From NCBI GenBank assembly GCA_905215645.1, contig CAJMQS010000044.1:1-17676 (forward strand): DNA of 17,676 bases, written 5' to 3'. The notes beneath the pieces were generated by a model. The model had not been told where the DNA came from, did not search any database, and saw only the letters and a list, made by a program, of their open reading frames with translations. Source of the stretch: an uncultured bacterium (GTDB lineage Bacteria; Bacillota; Negativicutes; Acidaminococcales; Acidaminococcaceae). The number at the start of each line of letters is the position of its first letter. Position 1 is the stretch's first letter. Positions 6,837 to 14,088 of the stretch are shown here, piece by piece. Both the position numbers and the translations under genes were made by a program.

Positions 6837-7610
6837 GGTGTCCGCCTCCTTTTTCATTTCTACAGTCATGGGAATCTGGTAATCCTGTTCCAGGATTTTC
6901 CGCTTTTCATCTGGATCCATGGTCGGTGTCAGCAAGACGCTCAGGAGCTTCAGGATGTCCTTACGGGGACTTTTATGGTCCCCCAATCCCAGTACTGCCA
7001 CCGTTTCCATATTATATTCCATTTTATCATATTTTCCCGTACCCACCAAAGATTTTGGCTCCAGGGAAAATACAGTCAGGGTATTCTGCCAGGTTTTGGG
7101 AACTTTGATACAGATCCAGATGGAATAGACCTTTTCCATTTTTCCGTAGTCGTCCCCGAAAAATACGGTTCCTTTTTGCCGGGAAATCAAACGGCTGGAG
7201 TAGTATACCGCCCGTTTCAGCAGGGGATACCCCGGTCTCCATTGGTTCTGGTTTTCCACGTTGACGATAATCTGACAGGTTTCATCGGTTTTGGGCAAAC
7301 GGGAGGTGAAAAGGATATCGTACAGGATCAATCCTTCTGTCACACTCTTGTCCGCCGTGTTGTCGCCGATGATTTTTCCCGTTTCCCTGTTTTTCACGTC
7401 CTGATCCACCGGCACTGTTCGTACTTGGGGAGCACCTTCCAGGCAGTCTATGATTTTGTCAATGGAACAGGAATGGTAATCTTCCACCGTATCCCGGAGC
7501 AGCCAGGCCAGGATGGGTTTGTTGGCCAATAAACGGCAGCAGGCACTGTCGAACCGTTCAATCATGGAATAACTGGAAAGTTCCTGGGCAATGATGCTTT
7601 CTTTCTGCAA
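6585..7610 (-). CDS. Rpn-family PD-(D/E)XK nuclease (transposase-like; possible anti-phage toxin)
   Basis: This protein of about 341 residues belongs to the Rpn / PD-(D/E)XK nuclease-family 'transposase' group. The nuclease core shows Asp98 (LILYDILF) followed by Glu119-x-Gln121 (IIVNVENQNQW) and YPLLKRAVYYSSRLI, the usual D...ExQ arrangement. The C-terminal third carries the family's run of 'EG' repeats (about residues 268-300) and a final helical domain. I prefer the TTG start at 7610: GAAGGTG lies 5 bases upstream and a promoter covers the only upstream ATG (7658), which would add 16 residues and has no ribosome site. E. coli Rpn proteins are DNA endonucleases linked to recombination and, more recently, to phage defence with an antitoxin made from the 3' end of the same gene; a matching internal start is present here. 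The gene stands alone between REP-like repeats. Confidence 0.88.
   Translation of the reverse strand: MQKESIIAQELSSYSMIERFDSACCRLLANKPILAWLLRDTVEDYHSCSIDKIIDCLEGAPQVRTVPVDQDVKNRETGKIIGDNTADKSVTEGLILYDILFTSRLPKTDETCQIIVNVENQNQWRPGYPLLKRAVYYSSRLISRQKGTVFFGDDYGKMEKVYSIWICIKVPKTWQNTLTVFSLEPKSLVGTGKYDKMEYNMETVAVLGLGDHKSPRKDILKLLSVLLTPTMDPDEKRKILEQDYQIPMTVEMKKEADTMCTYGQSILEEGLQKGRLEGKQEGRLEGRQEGKQEGLLEGRQKEREANILGMLKEKIPMETISRITHYSLDQIQKLGKLHGLL
6716..6812. repeat. Degenerate tandem repeats in the rpn 3' part
   Basis: Variants of GACCTTCC and CGGCC recur at steps that are multiples of three bases (often 12), encoding the repeated EGxxEG stretch. Such a tract can change copy number by slippage without breaking the frame, and would alter the full-length nuclease and the short C-terminal product together. 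Confidence 0.6.
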
Positions 7611-7653
7611 AACGTCACCTTCTTCTGCTGTATTTTTGTAAGGGTCTGTATTC

Positions 7654-7681
7654 AGCATAGCATAGTTCTTTGTAAATGCAA
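7654..7681 (-). promoter_or_regulatory. Candidate promoter of the rpn gene
   Basis: On the minus strand TTGCAT (7681-7676), a 16-base spacer and TATGCT (7659-7654) form a fair sigma-70 promoter. The -10 contains the ATG at 7658, which argues that translation begins further down, at the TTG at 7610 behind GAAGGTG. Confidence 0.5.
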
Positions 7682-7753
7682 TACCATGTGCGATTAACGG
7701 GTGTTTTCGGGCAATGAATGGCGCAAAAGGGTGAGAGGGGACCTGGGAAGAAA

Positions 7754-7852
7754 TCAGACACGGTCCCAAGGGGCCTTGAGACGTCAGACGTCAGCTTTGT
7801 TCGACATAGTAATAGGACCGATTTACTTATCACGGGTCAATCTGACGTCTTT
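7754..7852. repeat. REP-like palindromic repeat, right of the rpn gene
   Basis: Bases 7754-7809 are almost identical to 6321-6373 in the same orientation (a few substitutions and one added base): TCAGACACGG, a GGTCCC-n-GGGCC mini-hairpin, then GACGTCAGACGTCAGC and TTTGTTCGAC. The following loop (AGGACCG...CTTATCA) is also related to the left copy. The second arm is reduced to TCTGACGTCTTT (7841-7852). The element therefore appears as a direct repeat on both sides of rpn. Confidence 0.8.
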
Positions 7853-7990
7853 GGCCAGGGCCGCTGGCCGGCCCGGGAAGGGCGGGCCTTCGGCACGCCC
7901 TTACAGCGTCACGGTCGGAGTATCGGCGAAACGGGCGCACCAGGCGGGATTGTTTCACGACCCTTGGTGCGCACCCTACGGATTTTTTCC
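7853..7990. repeat. GC-rich palindrome array with possible plus-strand terminator
   Basis: Three inverted repeats follow one another in gene-free DNA: GGCCA/TGGCC (7853-7869), GGCCCG/CGGGCC (7870-7888), and GCGCACCA/TGGTGCGC (7935-7942 and 7965-7972) with an inner GGG/CCC. The last one is followed by TACGGATTTTTT. It could stop transcripts entering the his operon from the left, or be another REP-type repeat; GGTGCGCACCCTACGG resembles dispersed palindromes seen in other bacteria. No coding signal is seen from 7660 to 8141. Confidence 0.5.
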
Positions 7991-8038
7991 GGAATACCGA
8001 ATGAACCTAAAAAAATTTCACAAATTCCCAAATACTAC

Positions 8039-8067
8039 TTGCATTTATCGCATCATCGTAGTAAAGT
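8039..8067 (+). promoter_or_regulatory. Promoter of the yerC-his operon
   Basis: TTGCAT (8039-8044) and TAAAGT (8062-8067) are 17 bases apart in the only AT-rich patch before yerC. A dyad TACTAC (8033-8038) ... GTAGTA (8058-8063) brackets the -35 and touches the -10, where a repressor dimer could sit. No T-box, leader peptide with His codons or attenuator is visible. Confidence 0.55.
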
Positions 8068-8087
8068 ATTAAATCAGTAAAGCAATT

Positions 8088-8107
8088 GTTCCGGAAAGGT
8101 CCGGAAC
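8088..8107 (+). promoter_or_regulatory. Perfect inverted repeat in the his leader, candidate operator
   Basis: GTTCCGGA-AAGG-TCCGGAAC is a perfect 8-bp dyad just after the predicted transcription start (about 8074) and 34 bases before yerC. It has no T-run, so it is not a terminator. It may be the operator of YerC or an RNA stem that shields the 5' end. Confidence 0.4.
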
Positions 8108-8141
8108 GGCAAAGATTCCAGAAAAGAAAGGGGTTACGATC

Positions 8142-8444
8142 ATGGTAGCCGGATTGAATGAACGGGAACTGAAACAGCTGGCCAAAGCCTTTACCCTGCT
8201 GCAGGATGTGGACGGCAGCCTGGCCTTCCTGGAAGATATCTGCACCCCCAATGAGCTGAAGGCATTGAGCCAGCGGCTGGAAGTGGCGGTGCGTCTTCAT
8301 CGCGGCGAGAACTATGCGAAGATCGTCAAGGATACGGGCGCCAGCAGCACTACCGTATCCCGGGTCAATCGTTGTCTGAACTATGGAGCGGGAGGGTACC
8401 GTACCCTGATCCCCATCTTGACTGAAGGAGCTAACGAGAAATGA
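8142..8444 (+). CDS. yerC: YerC/YecD-family TrpR-like regulator (probable histidine-operon repressor)
   Basis: This 100-residue protein matches the YerC/YecD family of the TrpR superfamily in length and sequence. It is all-helical, with a helix-turn-helix in its second half (YAKIVKDTGASSTTVSRVNR, about residues 60-79) and the preceding TPNELKALSQRLEVAVRL helix. In Firmicutes this family is the predicted or reported regulator of histidine biosynthesis (HisR). Here it is the first gene of the operon, overlapping hisZ by ATGA, so it probably represses its own operon in response to histidine. The start ATG has AAAGGGG 8 bases upstream. Two dyads near the promoter (8033-8063 and 8088-8107) are possible binding sites. 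Identification is from sequence; ligand and operator are inferred. Confidence 0.88.
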   Translation: MVAGLNERELKQLAKAFTLLQDVDGSLAFLEDICTPNELKALSQRLEVAVRLHRGENYAKIVKDTGASSTTVSRVNRCLNYGAGGYRTLIPILTEGANEK

Positions 8445-9616
8445 GCAACAGTACTGTACTGCGGATCCCTTACGGGACCAAAGATATCCTGCCGGGGGAT
8501 GCCCGGATGAAACGGGAGTTGGAAGATCGGATCGCCGGGAATTTCCTTTCCTGGGGCTACGATGAAGCCATCACCCCTACCATCGAATACGCCGATACTT
8601 TTGCCCTGAGCGGGGCCGGCATCAGCGATGAAAGCATGCGGTTCATGGACCGGAACAACCGGACGGTGATGCTCCGGAGCGAAATGACCACCCCTCTGGC
8701 CCGGATGGTGGCTACCCGGCTGAAAAACGATAGGGGTGTGAAGCGGCTGTTCTACATCGCCAATGTGTTCCGTCACGAACAGACCCAGGCCGGCCGCCAG
8801 TGCGAATTCTCCCAGGCGGGGATCGAGATGATCGGAGCGGAAGCTCCCATGGCAGATGCGGAAGTGCTGGCCCTGGCCGTCAGCAGCCTGAAAGCCGCCG
8901 GACTCCAGGATTTCCTTATCAGTATCGGTCACAGCGCTTTCCTGGCCGGGCTCATGGAAGAAGCCAAGCTGACGGAGAAACAGGCGGACTTCGTAAAGAC
9001 CATGATCCTGAGCCACAATGCAGTGGGCTTAGAAGAAGCGGCAGAACGGTTCATCCCCAAGGAACTGAAGGACCTGTTCCGGGATCTGCTCTATCTCCAA
9101 GGCGGCCGTGACCTGCTGGATACCCTGGAAACCCGGGTGAAGAATCCCAAGAGCCTGGATGCCCTGAAGAACCTGAAAGCCATCTATAAACTGGCAGAAT
9201 CCTATGGGGTGGAACAGTACCTGTCCTTCGATCTGTCCCTGATCCGGAACTTCGATTATTACACCGGCATGGTGTTCGAAGCTTATGCCCCCCAGATCGG
9301 GTTCAACATCTGCGGCGGCGGGCGTTACGACCATATGATGGAAGCTTTCGGGGATCCAGAACCGGCGACGGGGTTTGCCATGGGCATCGACCGGATCATC
9401 CTGTCCCTGCGCCGGGACGGCCGGTTCAACCGAGAATCCAAATGGGATATTTACGTAGCCTGGGCACCCGGCTGCCAGGGAAAAGCCATCCAGAAGGCCA
9501 TCGAGCTGCGCAAGGGCGGCAAGAACGTAAAAGTGGCTACCAATGCCCTGACCCCGGAAGCAGCAGCCAAAGCCTGTGCGGCCAACCGGTGTGAAGCCGT
9601 AGCATATGTAGGATAG
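8441..9616 (+). CDS. hisZ: ATP phosphoribosyltransferase regulatory subunit HisZ
   Basis: This 391-residue protein is a histidyl-tRNA synthetase-like paralogue without aminoacylation function. It pairs with the short form of HisG to make active, histidine-inhibited ATP phosphoribosyltransferase. The class II synthetase fold is seen in PYGTKDILPGDA near the N-terminus, the motif 2 region FRHEQTQAGRQCEFSQAGIE, FDYYTGMVFEAY, and GGGRYDHM. The length fits HisZ rather than HisS (about 420 or more with a full anticodon-binding domain), and it lies next to a 216-residue HisG, which needs HisZ. The start ATG overlaps the yerC stop and has GAAGGAG 10 bases upstream. Confidence 0.93.
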   Translation: MSNSTVLRIPYGTKDILPGDARMKRELEDRIAGNFLSWGYDEAITPTIEYADTFALSGAGISDESMRFMDRNNRTVMLRSEMTTPLARMVATRLKNDRGVKRLFYIANVFRHEQTQAGRQCEFSQAGIEMIGAEAPMADAEVLALAVSSLKAAGLQDFLISIGHSAFLAGLMEEAKLTEKQADFVKTMILSHNAVGLEEAAERFIPKELKDLFRDLLYLQGGRDLLDTLETRVKNPKSLDALKNLKAIYKLAESYGVEQYLSFDLSLIRNFDYYTGMVFEAYAPQIGFNICGGGRYDHMMEAFGDPEPATGFAMGIDRIILSLRRDGRFNRESKWDIYVAWAPGCQGKAIQKAIELRKGGKNVKVATNALTPEAAAKACAANRCEAVAYVG

Positions 9617-9628
9617 GAGAGAGACGGA

Positions 9629-10279
9629 ATGGATTATTTGACAATTGCCCTGCCCAAGGGAAAACTTTTTGCAAAATCTGTGGAACTCCTGGCCAAGGTC
9701 GGTTATGCAGCGGATAACGTGGTGGAAGATTCCCGGAAACTGGTCATCACCAATGAAGAGACCAAGGTGAAGTTCATCATCGTCAAGACCGTGGACCTGC
9801 CCACCTATGTGGAATACGGAGCGGCGGATATCGGCATCATCGGCAAGGATGTGCTCAATGAAGAGCGGAAGGACATCTACGAACTGCTGGATATGGGCTA
9901 CGGGGGCTGCCATTTGATGATGGCCGTGCCGGAAGCCAAGGTGCTGCCGGAAATCACCGATTACGCCCATATGCGGGTGGCTACCAAATATCCCAAATGC
10001 GCAGCGGATTTCTTCGACAAGCTGGGGATGCAGATGGAAATCATCAAACTGAACGGTTCCATCGAACTGGGGCCCATCGTAGGACTCAGTGAAATGATCG
10101 TGGATATCGTCCAGACAGGCCGTACCCTGAGAGAGAATCATCTGAAGGAAGTGGCCACGGTATTCCCGTCCACGGCCCGTCTCATTGCCAATAAAGTCAG
10201 CTTCAAGATGCAGTACGACCGGATCCGGAAGCTGGTAGAAGATCTGAAAGTAGTCCTGAAGGAGGAAAAACCGGAATGA
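9629..10279 (+). CDS. hisG: ATP phosphoribosyltransferase catalytic subunit HisG (short form)
   Basis: HisG carries out the first step of histidine synthesis: ATP + PRPP to phosphoribosyl-ATP. At 216 residues it is the short form, lacking the C-terminal regulatory domain of long HisG, which fits the presence of hisZ. Recognisable parts are LTIALPKGKLF at the N-terminus, YGAADIGIIGKDVL, GGCHLMMAVPE, RVATKYP, and the PRPP-binding region GLSEMIVDIVQTGRTLRENH near residues 151-170. AGGAGA lies 8 bases before the ATG, and the gene overlaps hisD by ATGA. Confidence 0.96.
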   Translation: MDYLTIALPKGKLFAKSVELLAKVGYAADNVVEDSRKLVITNEETKVKFIIVKTVDLPTYVEYGAADIGIIGKDVLNEERKDIYELLDMGYGGCHLMMAVPEAKVLPEITDYAHMRVATKYPKCAADFFDKLGMQMEIIKLNGSIELGPIVGLSEMIVDIVQTGRTLRENHLKEVATVFPSTARLIANKVSFKMQYDRIRKLVEDLKVVLKEEKPE

Positions 10280-11625
10280 AAGTCTATGATGAAAGAAAAA
10301 GTACGGCGGAAGAGATCAGCCGTCTCTTGGAAAAGAAATCTTTTGATGAAGTGAAACTGTCCCCGAAAGTGGCGGCAGCCGTCGAAAAAATGTTCGGCCG
10401 GCCTCTCACCGCAGCGGAAGAAGTGGACATCATCGTCAATGATATCCGTGCCAAAGGGGATGCTGCCCTGTTCGAATACACCAAGAAGCTGGATGGAGCG
10501 GATCTGACTCCCGCCACCATCCGGGTGACGGAAGAGGAATTTGCGGAAGCGGAAAAGGCCGTGGATGAAAAGACCATGGGCGCTATCCGCCGGGCCATCG
10601 CCAATGTGCGGAAATTCCATGAGGAACAGCTGCCCAAGACCTGGCTCACTCCCCGGGCTTATGGGTCCTTCCTGGGCCAGAAGATGACTCCGGTGGACAG
10701 CGTGGGGATCTACGTCCCCGGCGGCACGGCAGCTTATCCTTCCAGCGTGATCATGAACGCAGTGCCTGCCAAAGTAGCGGGAGTGCCCCGGATCGCCATG
10801 GCAGCTCCTGCGGGCCGGGATGGGAAGATGAATCCCTATGTACTGGCCACTGCCAAGGAAATCGGCATTACGGAAATCTATAAGATGGGCGGGGCCCAAG
10901 CCATTGCAGCCCTGGCATTCGGGACAGAAACCATCCCCAAAGTGGAAAAGATCACCGGCCCCGGGAACATTTTCGTGACCCTGGCCAAGAAAGCGGTTTA
11001 CGGACACGTGGACATCGATATGCTGGCCGGCCCCAGCGAGATCCTCATCGTGGCGGATAAGACCGCCGATTACCAGTACTTGGCGGCTGACCTCTTGAGC
11101 CAGGCGGAACATGATCCTCTGGCCTGTGCCATCCTGATCACCGACGATGAATCCCTGGCAAACAAGGTGGCGGACGAAGTGGAAGTCCAGCTCCAGAAGC
11201 TGCCCCGGAAGGAAATCGCTGCCCAGTCCTTGGCCGTCCAAGGGAAGATCATCCTGGCCAAGGATATGGACACAGTGGTGGAAATGGCCAACATCTCCGC
11301 ACCGGAACACATGGAAATCAATACCAAAGAACCTTTTGCCCTGGTGCCCAAGATCCGCAACGCCGGCGCCATTTTCTTGGGAGCCTATTCTCCAGAACCT
11401 CTGGGGGACTATTACGCCGGCCCCAACCACATCCTGCCCACTGGCGGCACGGCTCGGTTCTATTCCGTGCTGAATGTGGAAACCTTTATGAAAAAGACCA
11501 GCATCATCTCCTATACCAAAGAAGCCCTGGCGGAAGCCGCTGACGACATCATCGCCATGGCAGAAGCGGAAGGGCTCCAGGCGCATGCCAATGCCATCCG
11601 GATCCGGAAGGAGAAACAGCTGTAA
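10276..11625 (+). CDS. hisD: Histidinol dehydrogenase HisD
   Basis: HisD is the zinc- and NAD-dependent enzyme that oxidises histidinol to histidine, the last two steps. The 449-residue sequence has YVPGGTAAYPSSVIMNAVPA (147-166), GGAQAIAALAFGTETI (205-220), ITGPGNIFVTLAKK, DMLAGPSEILI, Zn ligands Gln276 and His279 in LLSQAEHDP, the catalytic pair Glu344-His345 in SAPEHMEI, and the final GDYYAGPNHILPTGGTAR. Translation is coupled to hisG (4-base overlap) with AAGGAGG 10 bases upstream. An 89-base gap follows before hisC, the largest inside the operon. Confidence 0.97.
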   Translation: MKVYDERKSTAEEISRLLEKKSFDEVKLSPKVAAAVEKMFGRPLTAAEEVDIIVNDIRAKGDAALFEYTKKLDGADLTPATIRVTEEEFAEAEKAVDEKTMGAIRRAIANVRKFHEEQLPKTWLTPRAYGSFLGQKMTPVDSVGIYVPGGTAAYPSSVIMNAVPAKVAGVPRIAMAAPAGRDGKMNPYVLATAKEIGITEIYKMGGAQAIAALAFGTETIPKVEKITGPGNIFVTLAKKAVYGHVDIDMLAGPSEILIVADKTADYQYLAADLLSQAEHDPLACAILITDDESLANKVADEVEVQLQKLPRKEIAAQSLAVQGKIILAKDMDTVVEMANISAPEHMEINTKEPFALVPKIRNAGAIFLGAYSPEPLGDYYAGPNHILPTGGTARFYSVLNVETFMKKTSIISYTKEALAEAADDIIAMAEAEGLQAHANAIRIRKEKQL

Positions 11626-11714
11626 AACGGTCAGCTGGCCGTTGACTGTTGACTGTAGACAAAAGTGTACTGCCGGTGCAGCACGCTGCAATCAATCAAT
11701 GAGGGGGAGCTGTT
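11626..11714 (+). promoter_or_regulatory. hisD-hisC gap with possible weak internal promoter
   Basis: The gap holds a near-perfect 16-base palindrome ACGGTCAGCTGGCCGT (11628-11643, one mismatched pair), two tandem copies of GTTGACT (11641-11654), and a small TGCAG/CTGCA hairpin. TTGACT (11642-11647) and TGTACT (11666-11671) are 18 bases apart and could act as a weak promoter for the distal genes. GAGGGGGAG before hisC is its ribosome site. None of this is strong. Confidence 0.3.
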
Positions 11715-12866
11715 ATGAGTAATATCCTTGCCCGGGAGAGCCTTTCCCGGATCGAAGACTATCAGGTGGAAACGGTGCCTGATGCAGATATTGTTGTCAA
11801 TGCCAATGAAACCAACTGGGACATGACCCCAGAGCTCCGTCTGGAACTGGGGAGCCGGCTGGCGGGACATGCCTTCAACCGGTATCCTTCCATGCATGGG
11901 GAAGATCTTTGCCAGGTCATCGCCGACCGGCTGGGATTCGATCCCAGCCAGGTGGCTATCGGCAACGGTTCCAGCGAACTGCTGGAAAAAGCCTGCTACG
12001 CCTTCGGGGGTGCGGGCCGGAAGATTGCTTCCGCCAATCCTTCTTTTTCCATGTACCAGACCTATGCCATCCTGGCGGACAGCGATCCGGTGCTGTTCCC
12101 GCTGACGGCGGACGGATATGTGGATCCGGACGGGGTCATCAACTTCTGCCGGGAAGAAAAGCCGGCCCTCCTGATCATCTGCAATCCCAACAACCCTACC
12201 GGGAACTTCAATCCCAAGGCTGGCATGGAAAAGATCATCCGCAGTGTGGACTGCCCGGTGATCATGGATGAAGCCTACATGGAATTTGCGGTGGAAGAAG
12301 GGAAGATGGAAGAACTGAGCACCCTGTCCTTGGTGAACCAGGTGGACAACCTGCTGGTGCTGAAGACCTTCTCCAAAGCTTACGGCCTGGCCAATCTCCG
12401 GATCGGCTATGGCATCGGCAGCGCTCCGCTGATGAAGATCCTGAAAAAAGTGCTGCTTCCCTATACAGTGAACGGGGTGTCCATCCTGACAGCAGAACTG
12501 CTCTACAGCAAGCCGGATGTGCTCCGGAAACGGGTGAATGCAGTGGTCAGCGGACGGAAATACCTGCGGGAGCATCTGGAAGCCCTGGGCTTCCGGGTCC
12601 TGCCCAGCGCCACCAACTTCCTCCTGGCCCTGCCGGCCGGGAAAGCCCTGGAAAGACTGGCCGTGAAAGCCAAGGCGGACAGCCTGCCCAGTGCGGAAAA
12701 AGCCATGGCCGCCGGCGGATACTTGTTCCGGGAACTGCTGGCCCGGAAGATCCTGGTGCGGAACTACTCCGGGAATCCCCGGCTGCCGGGCGGCCTGCGG
12801 ATCAGCGTAGGTACGGCAGAAGAAAATCCCCTGATCATCGGGGCTGTCAAGGATATCATCCAGTAA
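11715..12866 (+). CDS. hisC: Histidinol-phosphate aminotransferase HisC
   Basis: HisC is a fold-type I PLP aminotransferase that makes histidinol phosphate from imidazole acetol phosphate and glutamate. The 383 residues include NANETNWD near 29-36 (substrate binding), the NPNNPTGNF motif (157-165), DEAYMEF (185-191) with the PLP aspartate, and the PLP-binding Lys221 in LKTFSKAYGLANLRIGYGI. It is about 20-30 residues longer than the commonest HisC, mainly at the N-terminus and in LERLAVKAKADSLPSAEKAM near 315-335. Class I aminotransferases are easily confused with one another, but the position inside the his operon makes HisC the clear call. Confidence 0.93.
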   Translation: MSNILARESLSRIEDYQVETVPDADIVVNANETNWDMTPELRLELGSRLAGHAFNRYPSMHGEDLCQVIADRLGFDPSQVAIGNGSSELLEKACYAFGGAGRKIASANPSFSMYQTYAILADSDPVLFPLTADGYVDPDGVINFCREEKPALLIICNPNNPTGNFNPKAGMEKIIRSVDCPVIMDEAYMEFAVEEGKMEELSTLSLVNQVDNLLVLKTFSKAYGLANLRIGYGIGSAPLMKILKKVLLPYTVNGVSILTAELLYSKPDVLRKRVNAVVSGRKYLREHLEALGFRVLPSATNFLLALPAGKALERLAVKAKADSLPSAEKAMAAGGYLFRELLARKILVRNYSGNPRLPGGLRISVGTAEENPLIIGAVKDIIQ

Positions 12867-12885
12867 GCTGAGGGAGGCCATGGAT

Positions 12886-13473
12886 ATGCGGCAAGGGAAA
12901 GTGGAACGGAATACGAAAGAGACCCAGATCTGTGTGGAACTGGATCTGGACGGCACCGGCAAAGCGGATATCTCCACCGGGGTGGGTTTCCTGGATCATA
13001 TGCTGACCCTGCTGGCGGTCCATTCTTTCATGGACTTGAAGGTACGAGCCCAGGGAGATTTGGAAGTGGACTGCCACCATACGGTGGAAGATGTGGGAAT
13101 CGCGCTGGGTCAGGCCATTGCCCAGGCCCTGGGGGACAAAAAAGGCATCCACCGGTACGGCAGCTTCCTGCTGCCCATGGATGAAGCCCTTGCAGAAATC
13201 GCCCTGGACTTTTCCGGACGGCCCTACCTGGTGTGGAATGCCGAGATCATTCCCCGAGTGACCTTGGGGAATTTCGATACGGAGATGGGAGAAGATTTCT
13301 TCCGGGCTCTGGCCATGAACTGCGGTTTGACCCTCCACATCAACGTGCCTTATGGGAAGAACACCCACCATATGCTGGAAGCCATCTTCAAGGGGGTGGC
13401 CCGGGCCATGAGCCAGGCCGTAGCTCTGGATCCCAGGGTCCATGGGGTGATGAGCAGCAAGGGGGCATTGTAA
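12886..13473 (+). CDS. hisB: Imidazoleglycerol-phosphate dehydratase HisB (monofunctional)
   Basis: This 195-residue Mn-dependent dehydratase converts imidazole glycerol phosphate to imidazole acetol phosphate. The two internal metal-binding repeats are visible: GFLDHML (34-40) with CHHTVED (63-69), and later GKNTHHMLEAIFK. It lacks the phosphatase domain of the E. coli bifunctional HisB, so histidinol phosphatase must come from elsewhere. The start chosen is the second ATG (12886), 8 bases after AGGGAGG; the ATG at 12880 lies only 2 bases from that site. It follows hisC by 19 bases and abuts hisH. Confidence 0.95.
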   Translation: MRQGKVERNTKETQICVELDLDGTGKADISTGVGFLDHMLTLLAVHSFMDLKVRAQGDLEVDCHHTVEDVGIALGQAIAQALGDKKGIHRYGSFLLPMDEALAEIALDFSGRPYLVWNAEIIPRVTLGNFDTEMGEDFFRALAMNCGLTLHINVPYGKNTHHMLEAIFKGVARAMSQAVALDPRVHGVMSSKGAL

Positions 13474-14088
13474 ATGGACAAAGATACCATTGTGATCATC
13501 GATTATGGACGGGGAAATCTGCACTCCGTATACAACGGCCTTTTGAAAGTGGGAGCGTCCCCAGTTGTTTCCGGAGACCCCAAGGTCATCGCCGAAGCCC
13601 CTCGGGTGATCCTGCCCGGGGTGGGGTCTTTCGGGGACTGTATGGATACCATGCGGAGCCGGGGCCTGGAAGAAGCGGTCCAGGAAGCCCTCCACAGCGG
13701 CAAGCCCTTCCTGGGCATCTGTCTGGGCGAACAGCTGCTCTTTGAAGGCAGCGAGGAAGCACCGGGGGTCAAGGGCCTGGGATATTTCAAAGGCCAGGTG
13801 AAGAAAATCGTCACCGGATACAAGATCCCCCATATGGGATGGAATCGGATCTCTACGGTGAATCCGTCCCCTTTGATGGAGGATGCGGACGGGAAGTATG
13901 TGTACTTTGTCCACAGCTTCCATGCGGTGCCAGACGACCCTTCCATCATCACTTCCGTCTGCGATTACGGGACCCAAATTACGGCCAGCGTGGGCCGGGG
14001 CAGTGTACAGGGCTTCCAGTTCCATCCGGAAAAGTCCTCATTTGCCGGACTGGCCATGCTGAAAGCCTTCAAGGAGTGGAAACTATGA
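13474..14088 (+). CDS. hisH: Imidazole glycerol phosphate synthase, glutaminase subunit HisH
   Basis: HisH is the class I glutamine amidotransferase that feeds ammonia to HisF. The 204 residues show IIDYGRGNLHSV, LPGVGSFGDCM, the nucleophile Cys83 in FLGICLGEQLLF, and the catalytic His184 and Glu186 in FQFHPEKSSF. The nucleophile elbow is usually GICLGMQ; here it is GICLGEQ, a small deviation. The start ATG follows the hisB stop directly, and AAGGGGG inside hisB serves as the ribosome site. It overlaps hisA by ATGA, so the subunits are translationally coupled. Confidence 0.95.
   Translation: MDKDTIVIIDYGRGNLHSVYNGLLKVGASPVVSGDPKVIAEAPRVILPGVGSFGDCMDTMRSRGLEEAVQEALHSGKPFLGICLGEQLLFEGSEEAPGVKGLGYFKGQVKKIVTGYKIPHMGWNRISTVNPSPLMEDADGKYVYFVHSFHAVPDDPSIITSVCDYGTQITASVGRGSVQGFQFHPEKSSFAGLAMLKAFKEWKL

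Noticed and set aside
7659..7769. N-terminal extension of the rpn frame up to 7769
   Set aside because: This part overlaps the palindromic repeat and the likely promoter, and no ribosome site supports any start in it.
7701..8080. Plus-strand frames of about 120 residues before yerC
   Set aside because: They run through the repeat arrays and the his promoter, have no recognisable protein features, and have no ribosome site.
8070..8141. Histidine attenuator, leader peptide or T-box before yerC
   Set aside because: The leader is only about 70 bases, has no His codon run, no T-box sequence and no T-tailed hairpin.
10138..14025. Long open frames on the minus strand across hisG-hisD-hisC-hisB-hisH (370-517 residues), rich in His, Gly and Gln
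   Set aside because: They are antisense shadows of GC-rich coding sequence, have no ribosome sites, and show composition typical of reversed codons. The plus-strand frames are clear his genes.
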